Source: JAIVJZ01 sp036386515
GTDB lineage: Bacteria; Acidobacteriota; Blastocatellia; Pyrinomonadales; Pyrinomonadaceae
DNA: 64,000 bases
Direction: 5' to 3'
NCBI GenBank assembly: GCA_036386515.1
Contig: DASVVO010000026.1
Coordinates: 11,065-75,064, forward strand
Part shown: in pieces, positions 35,511 to 44,652 of the stretch
Layout: every line of letters starts with the position of its first letter
How positions within the stretch are numbered: the first letter of the stretch is position 1
Notes under the pieces: generated by a model
What the model was told of the DNA's origin: nothing
What the model saw: the letters and a program-made list of their open reading frames with translations, nothing else
Database searches by the model: none
Position numbers and translations under genes: made by a program

Positions 35511-36497
35511 ATGCGTTTAATTTTCATGGGCACGCCGGAGACGGCCGTGCCGACGCTCAGGCGATGTCTGGAAGACGGGCACGAGGTGGTCGCCGTGTGG
35601 ACGCAGCCGGATCGGGCGGCGGGGCGCGGCTACGGCGTCAAAGAGTCGCCGGTCAAAGAATTCGCGCTGGCGCACGGCCTTGAGGTTCAGCAACCGCAAA
35701 AAATAAAGACCGACGAGGCGCGCGAGTTATTTGCGTCGCACGATCCGGACGTGGCCGTAGTCGTCGCTTACGGCCGCATCCTCCCCGCCTCGTTTCTGAG
35801 CGCGCCGCGTCGCGGCTGCATCAACGTTCATTTCTCCCTGCTGCCGAAATACAGGGGCGCGGCTCCCGTCAACTGGGCGATCGTGCGCGGCGAAACCGAG
35901 ACGGGCGTGACGACGATGCAGATCGACGTGGGACTCGACACCGGCGCGCTCTACCTGCAACGCGCGACGCCGATTGGCGACACGGAAACCGCGCCGCAAG
36001 CCCTGGCACGACTCGCCGTGCTCGGCGCGGAACTGCTCGGCGAGACGCTCGCGCGGCTGGACGAACTCGAACCGCAACCGCAATCGGAAGACGCCGCGAC
36101 GCACGCGCCCATCCTCAGACGCGAAGACGGATTGATCGATTGGAGCGCGAGCGCGCACGAGATCGAACGGCGCGTGCGCGGCTTTCAACCGTGGCCGAAC
36201 GCCCACACGCAGTTTCGCGGGCAGCGACTCATCATCCAACAGGCTTCTCTGCCGGATGTTTCTCTCGATAGCTTCCCGGAGCGAGCCGGCGCCGGCGCGG
36301 GAGAGATACGGCAAGCGCGCGGCGATGAACTCGAAGTCGAATGCGGCGCGGGCACGCGCCTGCGTTTGTGGGAAGTTCAACTCGAAGGCAAGCGGCGCAT
36401 GAGCGCGCGCGATTTCATCAACGGCATGCGCGTGCGCGCGGGCGAGCGATTGGGAAACGAAGGCACAGACGGGGTAGAGGATAGGGGGAAGGGGTAA
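35511..36497 (+). CDS. fmt: Methionyl-tRNA formyltransferase
   Basis: A 328-residue Fmt that formylates initiator Met-tRNA. The formyltransferase core has LIFMGTPETAVPTLRRCLED, INVHFSLLPKYRGAAPVNWA, and the C-terminal OB-like domain. The extreme C-terminus (about 318-328, GVEDRGKG) and stop codon are supplied by the GGTAAAG array that follows, so the native end has been overwritten. rsmB follows, a common fmt-rsmB pairing. Confidence 0.95.
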   Translation: MRLIFMGTPETAVPTLRRCLEDGHEVVAVWTQPDRAAGRGYGVKESPVKEFALAHGLEVQQPQKIKTDEARELFASHDPDVAVVVAYGRILPASFLSAPRRGCINVHFSLLPKYRGAAPVNWAIVRGETETGVTTMQIDVGLDTGALYLQRATPIGDTETAPQALARLAVLGAELLGETLARLDELEPQPQSEDAATHAPILRREDGLIDWSASAHEIERRVRGFQPWPNAHTQFRGQRLIIQQASLPDVSLDSFPERAGAGAGEIRQARGDELEVECGAGTRLRLWEVQLEGKRRMSARDFINGMRVRAGERLGNEGTDGVEDRGKG

Positions 36498-36647
36498 AGG
36501 GGAAAGGGGTAAAGGGGAAAGGGGTAAAGGGGAAAGGGCAAGGGGTAAAGGGTAAGGGGTAAAGGGTAAGGGGAAAGCAGACAGCGCATGACGATCATGC
36601 GTCTTTTCTTTTACCTTTCCCCCTTCCCCCTTCCCCCTTCCCCCCAA
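36481..36647. repeat. Inverted array (unit GGGGTAAA/GGGGAAA), overlapping the fmt 3' end
   Basis: The left arm is long, with about twelve units. The right arm is shorter (CTTTCCCCCTTCCCCC type). The loop contains GCGCATGA...TCATGCGT, which can form its own hairpin. The first 17 bases encode the last Fmt residues and its TAA. Confidence 0.92.
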
Positions 36648-36652
36648 CTTAT

Positions 36653-38062
36653 ATGGCGATTCGCGTGGTCAAAAAAAAGGGCGGGCGCGGCGCGGCGCAA
36701 AGGGAGGGAAGCGCGGCGCGGCGCGTGTCGGCTTCGCGGCGCGCGGCGGCGGAGATTTTGCGCCGGGTGGAAGATGAAGGGGCGTTCGCGGCGGTGCTGC
36801 TGGCGAGCGTGGGCGAGGAGTTGCGCGCCGATGATCGCGCCCTCTGCTACGAACTCGTGCTCGGCACGCTGCGCCGCCAACTCTGGCTCGACCGTTTGAT
36901 CGAACACTACGCCGGACGCGCCGCCGCGAGCCTGGATGCGCCGGTGCGTCGCGCGCTGCGGCTCGGACTTTACCAGTTGCGTTTCCTCACGCGCATACCG
37001 GCGTCGGCCGCCGTCAACGAATCCGTGAACCTCGCGCACGAGGCGCGCCTGCGCTCGGCGGCCAACTTCATCAACGCCGTGCTGCGCCGCGCCACGCGCG
37101 AGCCGGATTACGACCCGGCCAGTCACGCGCCGACCGAACTCGAACGTCTCGCCGTCTCCACCTCGCATCCCGCCTGGCTCGTCGCACGCTGGGTCGAGAC
37201 TTTCGGCGCGACCGAAGCCGAGAGTTTCGCGCACGCCAACAACCGCACGCCGCCCGTCGCCTTTCGCGTGAATCCCGCCCGCATGAGCGTGGATGAAGTG
37301 ATCGCCCGTCTACATGCGGCGGGCGTCGAGGCGCGGCCGTCGGAGGTGGCGGCGGGGGCTTGGCGCGTCGAGCCTGCGGGCGGCGGGGCGTCGGCGGCGT
37401 CGCAGTTGCGCGCGCTCGCGGCGGAGGGCGCGGTCTACCTGCAAGACGAGGCATCGCAGTTGGTGGCGCACGCCGTCGGCGCGCTCGCGCGTGAACGCGT
37501 GCTCGACGTGTGCGCCGCGCCGGGCAGCAAGACGACGCAGATCGCCGCCGCACAGGCGGGCGCGCTCATCGTCGCGGGCGACCTCCACGGCCATCGTCTG
37601 CGCGTGGTGCGCGAGTCGGCCGCGCGGCAGGGGTTGGAGAACATTCAGACCGTCGCGTATGACGCCGAAGGGTCGCCGCTCCCGTTCGCGGCGGGCGCAT
37701 TCGGGCGCGTGCTCGTCGATGCGCCGTGTACAGGGACGGGTACGCTCCGGCACAACCCGGAAATTCGCTGGCGCATCACGCCCGCCGACATCGCCGAACT
37801 CGCCGCGCGGCAACGACGCATTCTCGCCAACGCCGCGCGCACGCTCGGCGTCGGCGGCCGTCTCGTCTACTCCACTTGTTCGGCCGAACCGGAAGAGAAC
37901 GAAGAGGTGGCCGCCGCGTTTCTCGAAACGCATCCGGCCTTCGAGTTGATCCGGCCTGACGTGCCGGAGCGTTTGTTGACGAACGAAGGCGCGGCGCGCA
38001 CCTGGCCGCAGCGCGACGACACCGACGGATTCTTTGTCGCCGTGTTTGAAAAGAGAGGGTAA
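36653..38062 (+). CDS. rsmB: 16S rRNA (cytosine-967-C5)-methyltransferase
   Basis: A 469-residue RsmB. The N-terminal NusB-like RNA-binding domain (about 22-160) is followed by the SAM-binding fold with VCAAPGSKTTQIAA. Both catalytic cysteines are present, in DAPCTGTGTLRHNP and STCSAEPEENEEV. The first ~20 residues are Lys/Arg-rich. It lies after fmt, the usual arrangement. Confidence 0.95.
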   Translation: MAIRVVKKKGGRGAAQREGSAARRVSASRRAAAEILRRVEDEGAFAAVLLASVGEELRADDRALCYELVLGTLRRQLWLDRLIEHYAGRAAASLDAPVRRALRLGLYQLRFLTRIPASAAVNESVNLAHEARLRSAANFINAVLRRATREPDYDPASHAPTELERLAVSTSHPAWLVARWVETFGATEAESFAHANNRTPPVAFRVNPARMSVDEVIARLHAAGVEARPSEVAAGAWRVEPAGGGASAASQLRALAAEGAVYLQDEASQLVAHAVGALARERVLDVCAAPGSKTTQIAAAQAGALIVAGDLHGHRLRVVRESAARQGLENIQTVAYDAEGSPLPFAAGAFGRVLVDAPCTGTGTLRHNPEIRWRITPADIAELAARQRRILANAARTLGVGGRLVYSTCSAEPEENEEVAAAFLETHPAFELIRPDVPERLLTNEGAARTWPQRDDTDGFFVAVFEKRG

Positions 38063-38159
38063 AGGGTCAAGGGCAAGGGGTAAAGGTAGAAGAAACGGCC
38101 GCCCTCATCATGCAGTTTTTTCCTGTACCTTTCCCCTTTACCCCTTATCCTTTACCCTG
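38055..38159. repeat. Inverted array (unit GGTAAAGG), overlapping the rsmB stop
   Basis: The left arm is GGGTAAAGGGTCAAGGGC-type and the right arm is TTTCCCCTTTACCCC-type. The loop is unique. The rsmB TAA comes from the first GGTAAAG unit. Confidence 0.9.
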
Positions 38160-38262
38160 TCTTCGCCCTCCGCTTGGCTTTTGCTTTCTCGCGCCCCAAT
38201 GTTAGACTCTCGCGTCTGCAAAACGCCCTTTCAGGGGCGCGTCTGAGAGGTAATCAAAAAAC

Positions 38263-39087
38263 TTGGCCGGAACAAAGCGTGCGCTCGGATCGGCCTTAGG
38301 CAAGGTCGCCGTCCTGATCGCCATCGCCGGACTCTTTCTCGTCGGCATGGCGGGCACGGTCTATCTCTCGCTGCGCAGCCCCGAAGTGGAAGTGCCCGAA
38401 GTGACGGGCAAAAACATCCTCGAAGCCGAGCAGATTCTCGCCGACGCCGGGTTGAACGTGCGCCGTCGCGCCTCGCGCTACAGCGCGGAAGTCAAAGCCG
38501 ACACCGTGCTCGACCAGACGCCGCGCCCCGGCGACCACGTCAAGGCCGGGCAGACCATCGCCGTCGTCATCAGTCGCGCCGAGGCGAAAGAGGGTGAGAC
38601 TTCGGTCGGCGTCCGACGCAACGACGAAGCGAAGAACGACAACGCGAACAATTCGGATAATCAGGCCGACCCGGCCGCCGTCGCTACCGCCGACAATCGC
38701 AACGACAACGCGAACGCGAACGAGAACCGCTCCAGGCGCAACACGAACACAAACAAGAACAAGAACGCCAACAACCAGAACGCGAACGGCAACGCAAACG
38801 CAAACCGGAAAATCAATTCCAACCTGAACACCAATTTGACGACCAACAGCCGCAACGCCGACAATCGCAACGCGACCGAACGCCCCAACACCGGACGCGA
38901 CCCCGACGCGCGCCCGAACAGCAACAACCCCGACTCCGGCAACCGCAACGCGGCGGCCACGCCGAACGCGAACGCCGCGACCAATCGCAACGCGAACGCC
39001 AATCGCAGCAGAACCACGAACAATCGTAATGCGAACACGCCGGGCGAACGCAACGCGCGCCCCGCCGCCACCCCGGCGCGTCCTTGA
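38263..39087 (+). CDS. PASTA-domain membrane protein with Asn-rich low-complexity tail
   Basis: A 274-residue protein with a membrane helix at ~13-35, one PASTA domain (about 43-107, VEVPEVTGKNILEAEQILAD then VLDQTPRPGDHVKAGQTIAV), and a ~150-residue tail of Asn/Ala/Arg repeats (NANANRN type). PASTA domains bind muropeptides or stabilise penicillin-binding proteins and kinases. There is no kinase domain, so it is a stand-alone sensor or scaffold. The start is TTG at 38263 with GAGAGG upstream. Similar Asn-rich tails are common in this bacterial group, as far as I know. Confidence 0.75.
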   Translation: MAGTKRALGSALGKVAVLIAIAGLFLVGMAGTVYLSLRSPEVEVPEVTGKNILEAEQILADAGLNVRRRASRYSAEVKADTVLDQTPRPGDHVKAGQTIAVVISRAEAKEGETSVGVRRNDEAKNDNANNSDNQADPAAVATADNRNDNANANENRSRRNTNTNKNKNANNQNANGNANANRKINSNLNTNLTTNSRNADNRNATERPNTGRDPDARPNSNNPDSGNRNAAATPNANAATNRNANANRSRTTNNRNANTPGERNARPAATPARP

Positions 39088-39263
39088 AATCGCGCGCCGC
39101 GCGCCGCAAAACCCGGCCGGCGCAGTCGAAACACACGGCGCAATCGTTGGCACGCGCGGGCAGTTTTGCTCCGGTTTTCATCCGAAAGTTTGCGTTTCAC
39201 ACGGCGACGGCCGCGGCGTCCCGAATCCGTTCGACCAATCTTCTCAGGCAGGGTAAGGCAACG

Positions 39264-39926
39264 ATGCTGGAGATCGCCCCATCTATTTTATCTGCTGACT
39301 TTGCACGGCTCGGCGAGGAGATCGCGGCCATCGAGCGCGGCGGCGCGGGGCTGGTTCATTGCGACGTGATGGACGGGCATTTCGTCCCGAATATCACCAT
39401 CGGTTTGCCGGTCGTAAAGTCTCTGCGGCGCGCCACCCGTTTGCCGCTCGACGCGCATCTAATGATTTCCGAGCCGGGGCGTTACGCCGAACAATTTGTC
39501 GAAGCGGGGGCGGACATGGTTTCCGTCCACGTCGAGATCGACCCGCACCTCAATCGCACGCTCGTCTCGATCCGGCAAAAGGGCGCGCAGGCGGGCATCG
39601 CCATCAACCCGGCGACGCCGCTCGTCGCGCTCGAAGAATCGCTGGCCTTCGCCGACTACGTGCTCCTGATGACGGTCAACCCCGGCTTCGGCGGTCAGAA
39701 GTTCATCCCGACCATGCTCGATAAAGTGCGTCGCCTGCGGCGCATGATCGAGGAGCGCGGACTCAAGACGCGCATTGAAGTTGACGGCGGCATCGACCGC
39801 ACGAACATCGCCGACATCACCGCCGCCGGAGCCGAGATCATCGTCGCCGGGACGGCCGTTTTCGGCGCAGGCGATCCGGCGCAAGGCGTCCGCGATCTAT
39901 TGGCGTCCGCCGCGCAGTGGGTTTGA
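39264..39926 (+). CDS. rpe: Ribulose-phosphate 3-epimerase
   Basis: A 220-residue TIM-barrel epimerase of the pentose phosphate pathway. Seen are IAPSILSADFARLGEEI, the metal-ligand HCDVMDGHFVPN, LDAHLMI, MTVNPGFGGQKFIP and IEVDGGIDRTN. ATG at 39264 follows GGGTAAGG. The longer frame upstream overlaps the PASTA gene and is rejected. Confidence 0.96.
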   Translation: MLEIAPSILSADFARLGEEIAAIERGGAGLVHCDVMDGHFVPNITIGLPVVKSLRRATRLPLDAHLMISEPGRYAEQFVEAGADMVSVHVEIDPHLNRTLVSIRQKGAQAGIAINPATPLVALEESLAFADYVLLMTVNPGFGGQKFIPTMLDKVRRLRRMIEERGLKTRIEVDGGIDRTNIADITAAGAEIIVAGTAVFGAGDPAQGVRDLLASAAQWV

Positions 39927-39930
39927 AAAC

Positions 39931-40014
39931 AGTGACAGGTGACGGGTGACGGGTGACAGGTTGAAAACAAAAACTTCGTCTTAATCCTGTCACTTGTCAC
40001 CCGTCACCTGTCAC
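39931..40014. repeat. Inverted heptamer array (unit GGTGACA/G)
   Basis: The left arm is AGTGACAGGTGACGGGTGAC plus one unit. The right arm is the CCTGTCA/CTTGTCA run and ends in a T-stretch. A terminator role for rpe is possible. Confidence 0.92.
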
Positions 40015-40034
40015 TTTTTTGGAGGTTTTTTTAA

Positions 40035-41693
40035 ATGCGTTTACGCAAATTTTTATTGGTCGCCAGCCTGTGCGCGTTGCTCGCGAGTGGTTTGCCCGCC
40101 GGTGCGGGCGTGCGCGGTCAACAACAACAGCCGCAAACGGCGCGCGCCGAGAGCGAAGGCACGGCGACGCAGCGGCTTGAGGTGATGCGCCAACGGCTGG
40201 AGACATCCCGGCGCACGCTCAACGGCGCGATCGCGGGTTTCAACGCCAGCGGCGGCGACAAGCAGAAGAAAGATAAAGATGCGAAGGCGGCGGACGATCC
40301 CGCCACGCGCCTGCGCGGTCTGGAGAAGGATGTCAGCGCGCTCCTCAAGGATGTGGCCGAACTGCGCGGGAAAGTGGATCGCGCCGAGAAGTATGAAATC
40401 TCCGACGTGGAGCGGCTGGAGAGCGCGCTCGTCGAACTCAACGGGCGGGTCGAGGCCGGTCTCCAGGCGACGGCGGGCGCGCGCCGCGACGCGACGATCG
40501 CTTCCGGCGGTTCAAGCGGCAAGTCGAATAAAAAGAAGCCCGGCTTCTTCGGTCGTATTTTAGGGCGCGGCGACGACGAAGGCGAGTATGACGAGTTGGT
40601 CGGCGGCATCGCGCCGGGACGCGACCGTCAGTTGTTCGAGGAGGCGGCCAAACTCGCGCGCAAGAACAAGTATGAGACGGCGCGCTACCTCTTCAACAAT
40701 ATCATCATGACCTACCCCGAATCGCCTTACCTCCCGCACGCCAAACTCGCCATCGCCGACACCTTCTATCTCGAAGGCACGACGAGCGCGCTCATTCAGG
40801 CCGCCAACTCTTACCGTGAGTGGCAGACGTTCTTTCCCCGTGACCCGTTGGCCGACGAGGTGATGCTGAAAGTGGCCGAGGTGGAGATGCGGCAGATGGG
40901 CTTGCCCGACCGCGACGTGGCGCACGCGCGCAAGGCCGAACAACTCCTCAAGGCTCTCTTGCAGCAGTACCCCGACACGGCCTTGCGCCCCGACGCGCAG
41001 GTGCGTCTCAGCGAGGTGCAGGAAAACCTGGGGATGCACACGTTTCAGGTAGGCAACTTCTACATGGATCGCTACGAGCGCGGCGTCTCCTCGAACCCGA
41101 AGGGCGCGCAATCGCGCTACCGCGAGGTGGTGGAGAAATATCCGAACTTCTCGCGCCGCGACCGCGCGCTGTATCTCCTGGCCGTCACCTACGTGCTGGA
41201 GGAAGAACCGGACGAGGCGGCCAAGTATTTTCAGGAGATCGTGCGCAACTTCCCGAACAGCGAATACGCCGAGAAGGCGCAGGAGCAACTCGACGCCATC
41301 GGCGCGCCCAAGCCGGCGGCCGACCCGAAAGCTTTGGCTAAACTGCCGCCGGAGAAGCGTTCGATGACCTCGCGTTTCTTCCAGCAGGTGTTCGGCACAA
41401 CGCCCGTCACCGTGGACAAGAACGGCGTGCTCATCAGCAAGGACAACAACGAGAGCAGCCTCATCGATGTCGTGATCGAAAACAAGGGAACGCTTCCCGT
41501 CACGACGCCGAACGCCCCGACCATCACGCGCCGGGTCTCGTCCGTCACGCCGCAAACGCAGCCTCAGCCGACGCCGCAACCGGCGAACAAACCGGCGAAC
41601 GGCATCAACCTGACGCCGACCACTTCCGGCGCGCCCGCCACCGTCGATACGCCGAGCGCGCCGCCCACGCAGCAGCGTCCGCCCGCGAACTGA
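40035..41693 (+). CDS. BamD/YfiO-type TPR protein, exported
   Basis: A 552-residue protein. The signal peptide is at ~1-30 (LLVASLCALLASGLPAGAG) with no good lipobox. A coiled-coil region covers ~35-150, then come TPR-like repeats of the outer-membrane lipoprotein assembly (BamD/YfiO) type at ~195-420, for example RDRQLFEEAAKLARKNKYE and RDRALYLLAVTYVLEEEPDE. The C-terminus is a Pro/Thr-rich tail. BamD homologues help to insert beta-barrel proteins in the outer membrane. No bamA is nearby. A strong GGAGG precedes the ATG. Confidence 0.8.
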   Translation: MRLRKFLLVASLCALLASGLPAGAGVRGQQQQPQTARAESEGTATQRLEVMRQRLETSRRTLNGAIAGFNASGGDKQKKDKDAKAADDPATRLRGLEKDVSALLKDVAELRGKVDRAEKYEISDVERLESALVELNGRVEAGLQATAGARRDATIASGGSSGKSNKKKPGFFGRILGRGDDEGEYDELVGGIAPGRDRQLFEEAAKLARKNKYETARYLFNNIIMTYPESPYLPHAKLAIADTFYLEGTTSALIQAANSYREWQTFFPRDPLADEVMLKVAEVEMRQMGLPDRDVAHARKAEQLLKALLQQYPDTALRPDAQVRLSEVQENLGMHTFQVGNFYMDRYERGVSSNPKGAQSRYREVVEKYPNFSRRDRALYLLAVTYVLEEEPDEAAKYFQEIVRNFPNSEYAEKAQEQLDAIGAPKPAADPKALAKLPPEKRSMTSRFFQQVFGTTPVTVDKNGVLISKDNNESSLIDVVIENKGTLPVTTPNAPTITRRVSSVTPQTQPQPTPQPANKPANGINLTPTTSGAPATVDTPSAPPTQQRPPAN

Positions 41694-41717
41694 CGGATAG
41701 AGCAGGCCGAACCAGCG

Positions 41718-41771
41718 AAAGGCGAAAGTGAAGCGGAGCGCGTGAGAACTCCGGTCTCCACTTTCGCCTTT
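41718..41771 (+). terminator. Likely terminator after the BamD-like gene
   Basis: A perfect 13-bp stem, AAAGGCGAAAGTG with its complement, closes on a 28-base loop and ends in TTTTAAC. Confidence 0.6.
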
Positions 41772-41908
41772 TAACTTTCCGCCGCCCGGCGGCCTCTCTC
41801 CTTTCTACTTCAGTTCGTCGGTGTTAAAATTTTTCACCTTACACAGCTTTAATGAAATGAGTTTGAGCGCGCCGCGTCTCCGGCGGGGAACTGGGAACGA
41901 ACATTCCG

Positions 41909-42427
41909 ATGGCCGAAAAGACCTCCGATGAATTGACGCGTCGCCACCGCACCGCCGCGGGTGTGGTGTCCGCGCTCATCACGCTCGCGCTCGCGCTCAT
42001 CGCGCTGGCCTACGCGGGCGTGCGCCTGCGGTTGCCCGCGAGCCTGCTCGACCCCACTTTATACGGCGCGCTCTGGATCGTTATCGCGGGACTCGGACTC
42101 GGCGCGATCGCGCTCCGGCGCATGCGTTTCGGCGCGCTCAGGCTGCAAACCATCGCGGAAGCGAAGGGGGCTTCCGCGCTGCTCGCCACCTTGCAGAAGA
42201 CGACCGTGCTCGTCGCCCTGTTCGGCCTCGTCATCGCCCTTATCGGCTACCTGCTCTACCTCCGTTCGGGCTATCCGAGCGACATGTTGAAGGCCGGCAT
42301 CATCGCCATCGCCATTCTGCTCTACACCTATCCGCGGCGCGCGGCCTGGCAAAAAGTCTGGCAGGCGACGCAAACAACGGAAGGGCTGACCACCGACGGC
42401 GCGCCCGCGAAAGGAAACACTGCGTGA
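41909..42427 (+). CDS. Hypothetical four-helix membrane protein
   Basis: A 172-residue protein with four membrane helices at ~17-40, 50-68, 93-115 and 122-140. No family is recognised. The C-terminal tail is soluble. Its TGA overlaps the GTG of the large TPR gene (GTGA), so the two are translationally coupled and may cooperate. Confidence 0.7.
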   Translation: MAEKTSDELTRRHRTAAGVVSALITLALALIALAYAGVRLRLPASLLDPTLYGALWIVIAGLGLGAIALRRMRFGALRLQTIAEAKGASALLATLQKTTVLVALFGLVIALIGYLLYLRSGYPSDMLKAGIIAIAILLYTYPRRAAWQKVWQATQTTEGLTTDGAPAKGNTA

Positions 42428-44487
42428 AGTTTTACCTCCGCCTCGCCTCGCTCGTCCTCGCGGTTTCGGCCTGCTTCGTCGCCTCTCCCATCTCGACCGG
42501 GGCGCAACCCGCGCCTTCCAACGCCGCCCCACGCCCCACGCCTTCGCCCGCCGCGCAGGCGTCCGCCGCGCTGGCGTCGCTCTCGCCACGCGAACGCCGC
42601 GTGAAGGCTTACGCGAAGTTGATGGAAGGCCAGCGTTTCTTCACGAACGCGCGCGGCGCGGGCGGCATCACGCGCGAAGATTTACGCGTCGCGCAAGCCG
42701 CCTTCGAGCAGGCCGCCGCGCTCGACCCGACCCTCTCCGAAGCCCACACCGCGCTCGCCGAAATCGCCTTTTTCTTCCTCGACGACCAGCCGCTCGCCGA
42801 GCGCGAAGCCGCCGCCGCCGCCCGCATCGACAACAACAACTTCGGCGCGCACCGCATCCTCTCGCGCCTCTACTCGCTCAAGGCCGGACTCGACTCCGAC
42901 AAACTCGAACGCGCCGCCGCCGACCGCGCCGTCGCCGCTCTCAAAGAAGTGCTCCGCCTCGACCCGAACGACCCGGAAGCCCTCGCCCTCCTCGGCGAGT
43001 TTTACATGAGAACCGACCGCGAAGCGGAAGCCATCGAAGCCTTCCGAAGTTGGATGGGCGCGCCCGCCACGGTCGATACGAACTTCTACAAAGTCGTCAC
43101 CCAGGGGCGCGAACTCTCGCTCGACGCCGCAGCCGCCCGTCTCGCCGAAGCGTTGCTCAAGGCCGGTCGCACCGCCGAGTCGGTTGATGCCATCCGCCGC
43201 GCCCTCGCCATCAACCCGGAGAACAGCGCGTATCTCGCGTTGCTCGGCGAGGCGATTGACGCGGGCGGCGACAGCGATGTCGCCATCAACGAATTGCAGC
43301 GCATGATCGTGGCGAACCCGACCAATCTCGCCGCCATCAGTTTGCTCGCGCACGCGCAGGCGCGCTCCGGCAAAGTTGATGTCGCCGTCTCGACGCTGCG
43401 CGCCGCCACACAAGCGCGCCCCGGCGACACGCGCGAGTTGCAGCAGCAGCGGCGTCGCCTCGTGGACGACCTCGCCGGGGTGCTCGCCGACGCCCTGCGC
43501 TACGACGAAGCCGTCGCCGCCTACGAAGACCTGCTCAAAGCGCGCGGCATCAACGCCGACGCGCCGCTCACCTCCGACAGCGACAAAGAGGCCGCGCGCC
43601 CGCTCCTCGAACGCATCATCAACTTGCAGCGGCAGGCCGGACGCCTCGACGCCGCCCTCGCGACCGCCGGGCGCATGCGCCGCGTGCTCGGGGCTACCGA
43701 CCCGCGCGCCGATTTCTATTCCGTCGCCGTGCTGCGCGAACAAGGTAAACGGCGCGAGGCGCTGGAAGCCGTGCGCGCCGCGCGCCTGAGACATCCGGGC
43801 GTGTCCGAGTTTTTGGCTTTGGAAGCCGAGACGCTGGCCGAACTCGGTCAGGTCGAAGAAGGCGCGACGCTGCTGCGAGCGCGCATCACGGGCAAGGTCG
43901 AAGACGACTACTCGGCTTATCTCTCCATCGCGAATCTCTACCTGCAAGCGGGTCGCGGCAAAGAGGCCGTCGTCGCCGCACGCAAACTGCTCGAACTCGC
44001 CCCGCCCGATCAACCCCAACTCGTCACGCAGGCTCTCATCATGCTCGCTTCCTCGCAGGAGCGCGCCGGCGACCCGAAAGGCGCGGAAGAGTCTCTGCGC
44101 CGCATCCTCTCGAAAACCCCGAACGATGCGACCGCGCTCAACAACCTCGGCTACTTTCTCGTCGAGCGCGGCGAGCGTCTCCCCGACGCGCTCGACATGA
44201 TCAAGCGCGCCGTCAAATCGGAGCCGACCAACCCCAACTACCTCGACAGCCTCGGGTGGGCTTATTTCAAACTCGGCCAACTCGACGAAGCCGAACGCCA
44301 CCTCAACGATGCCGCGCGCCGCAACACGCGTTCCTCCACCGTTCAGGAACACCTCGGCGACCTCTACCAGAAACGCGGCCGTCTCGACGAAGCCCGCGCC
44401 GCCTGGCGCAAAGCCCTCGGACTCACCACCGACGCCTCTGATATCACCCGTCTCAAGGCCAAACTCAACCCCGAGCCGGGCAAGTAA
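42424..44487 (+). CDS. Large exported TPR protein
   Basis: A 687-residue protein with a signal peptide (about 5-28) and about a dozen TPR-like helix pairs from ~50 to 680, such as LSEAHTALAEIAFFFLDD and the C-terminal LDSLGWAYFKLGQLDEAERH. TPRs mediate protein-protein contacts. The C-terminal TPR block resembles the family found next to outer-membrane biogenesis and secretion genes. The start is GTG, overlapping the membrane gene before it. Confidence 0.8.
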   Translation: MKFYLRLASLVLAVSACFVASPISTGAQPAPSNAAPRPTPSPAAQASAALASLSPRERRVKAYAKLMEGQRFFTNARGAGGITREDLRVAQAAFEQAAALDPTLSEAHTALAEIAFFFLDDQPLAEREAAAAARIDNNNFGAHRILSRLYSLKAGLDSDKLERAAADRAVAALKEVLRLDPNDPEALALLGEFYMRTDREAEAIEAFRSWMGAPATVDTNFYKVVTQGRELSLDAAAARLAEALLKAGRTAESVDAIRRALAINPENSAYLALLGEAIDAGGDSDVAINELQRMIVANPTNLAAISLLAHAQARSGKVDVAVSTLRAATQARPGDTRELQQQRRRLVDDLAGVLADALRYDEAVAAYEDLLKARGINADAPLTSDSDKEAARPLLERIINLQRQAGRLDAALATAGRMRRVLGATDPRADFYSVAVLREQGKRREALEAVRAARLRHPGVSEFLALEAETLAELGQVEEGATLLRARITGKVEDDYSAYLSIANLYLQAGRGKEAVVAARKLLELAPPDQPQLVTQALIMLASSQERAGDPKGAEESLRRILSKTPNDATALNNLGYFLVERGERLPDALDMIKRAVKSEPTNPNYLDSLGWAYFKLGQLDEAERHLNDAARRNTRSSTVQEHLGDLYQKRGRLDEARAAWRKALGLTTDASDITRLKAKLNPEPGK

Positions 44488-44518
44488 ACTACACGATTCG
44501 GAGTGTAAATTTGACATA

Positions 44519-44547
44519 TTGACGGTGTGTAGGCGGCGCGCTACACT
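44519..44547 (+). promoter_or_regulatory. Sigma-70-type promoter for the CAP-domain gene
   Basis: TTGACG (44519-44524) is 17 bp from TACACT (44542-44547). The leader is about 100 bases. Confidence 0.6.
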
Positions 44548-44652
44548 GCCGTTAGTCCGAGCGTTTGCCCCAAGTTTCGCTCAGACCGCAAGCTGGAACC
44601 CTCCTCATCAGTTAAAAAGTCTAAAGTCACAGTTAAGAGAGTTAGACCCCCG

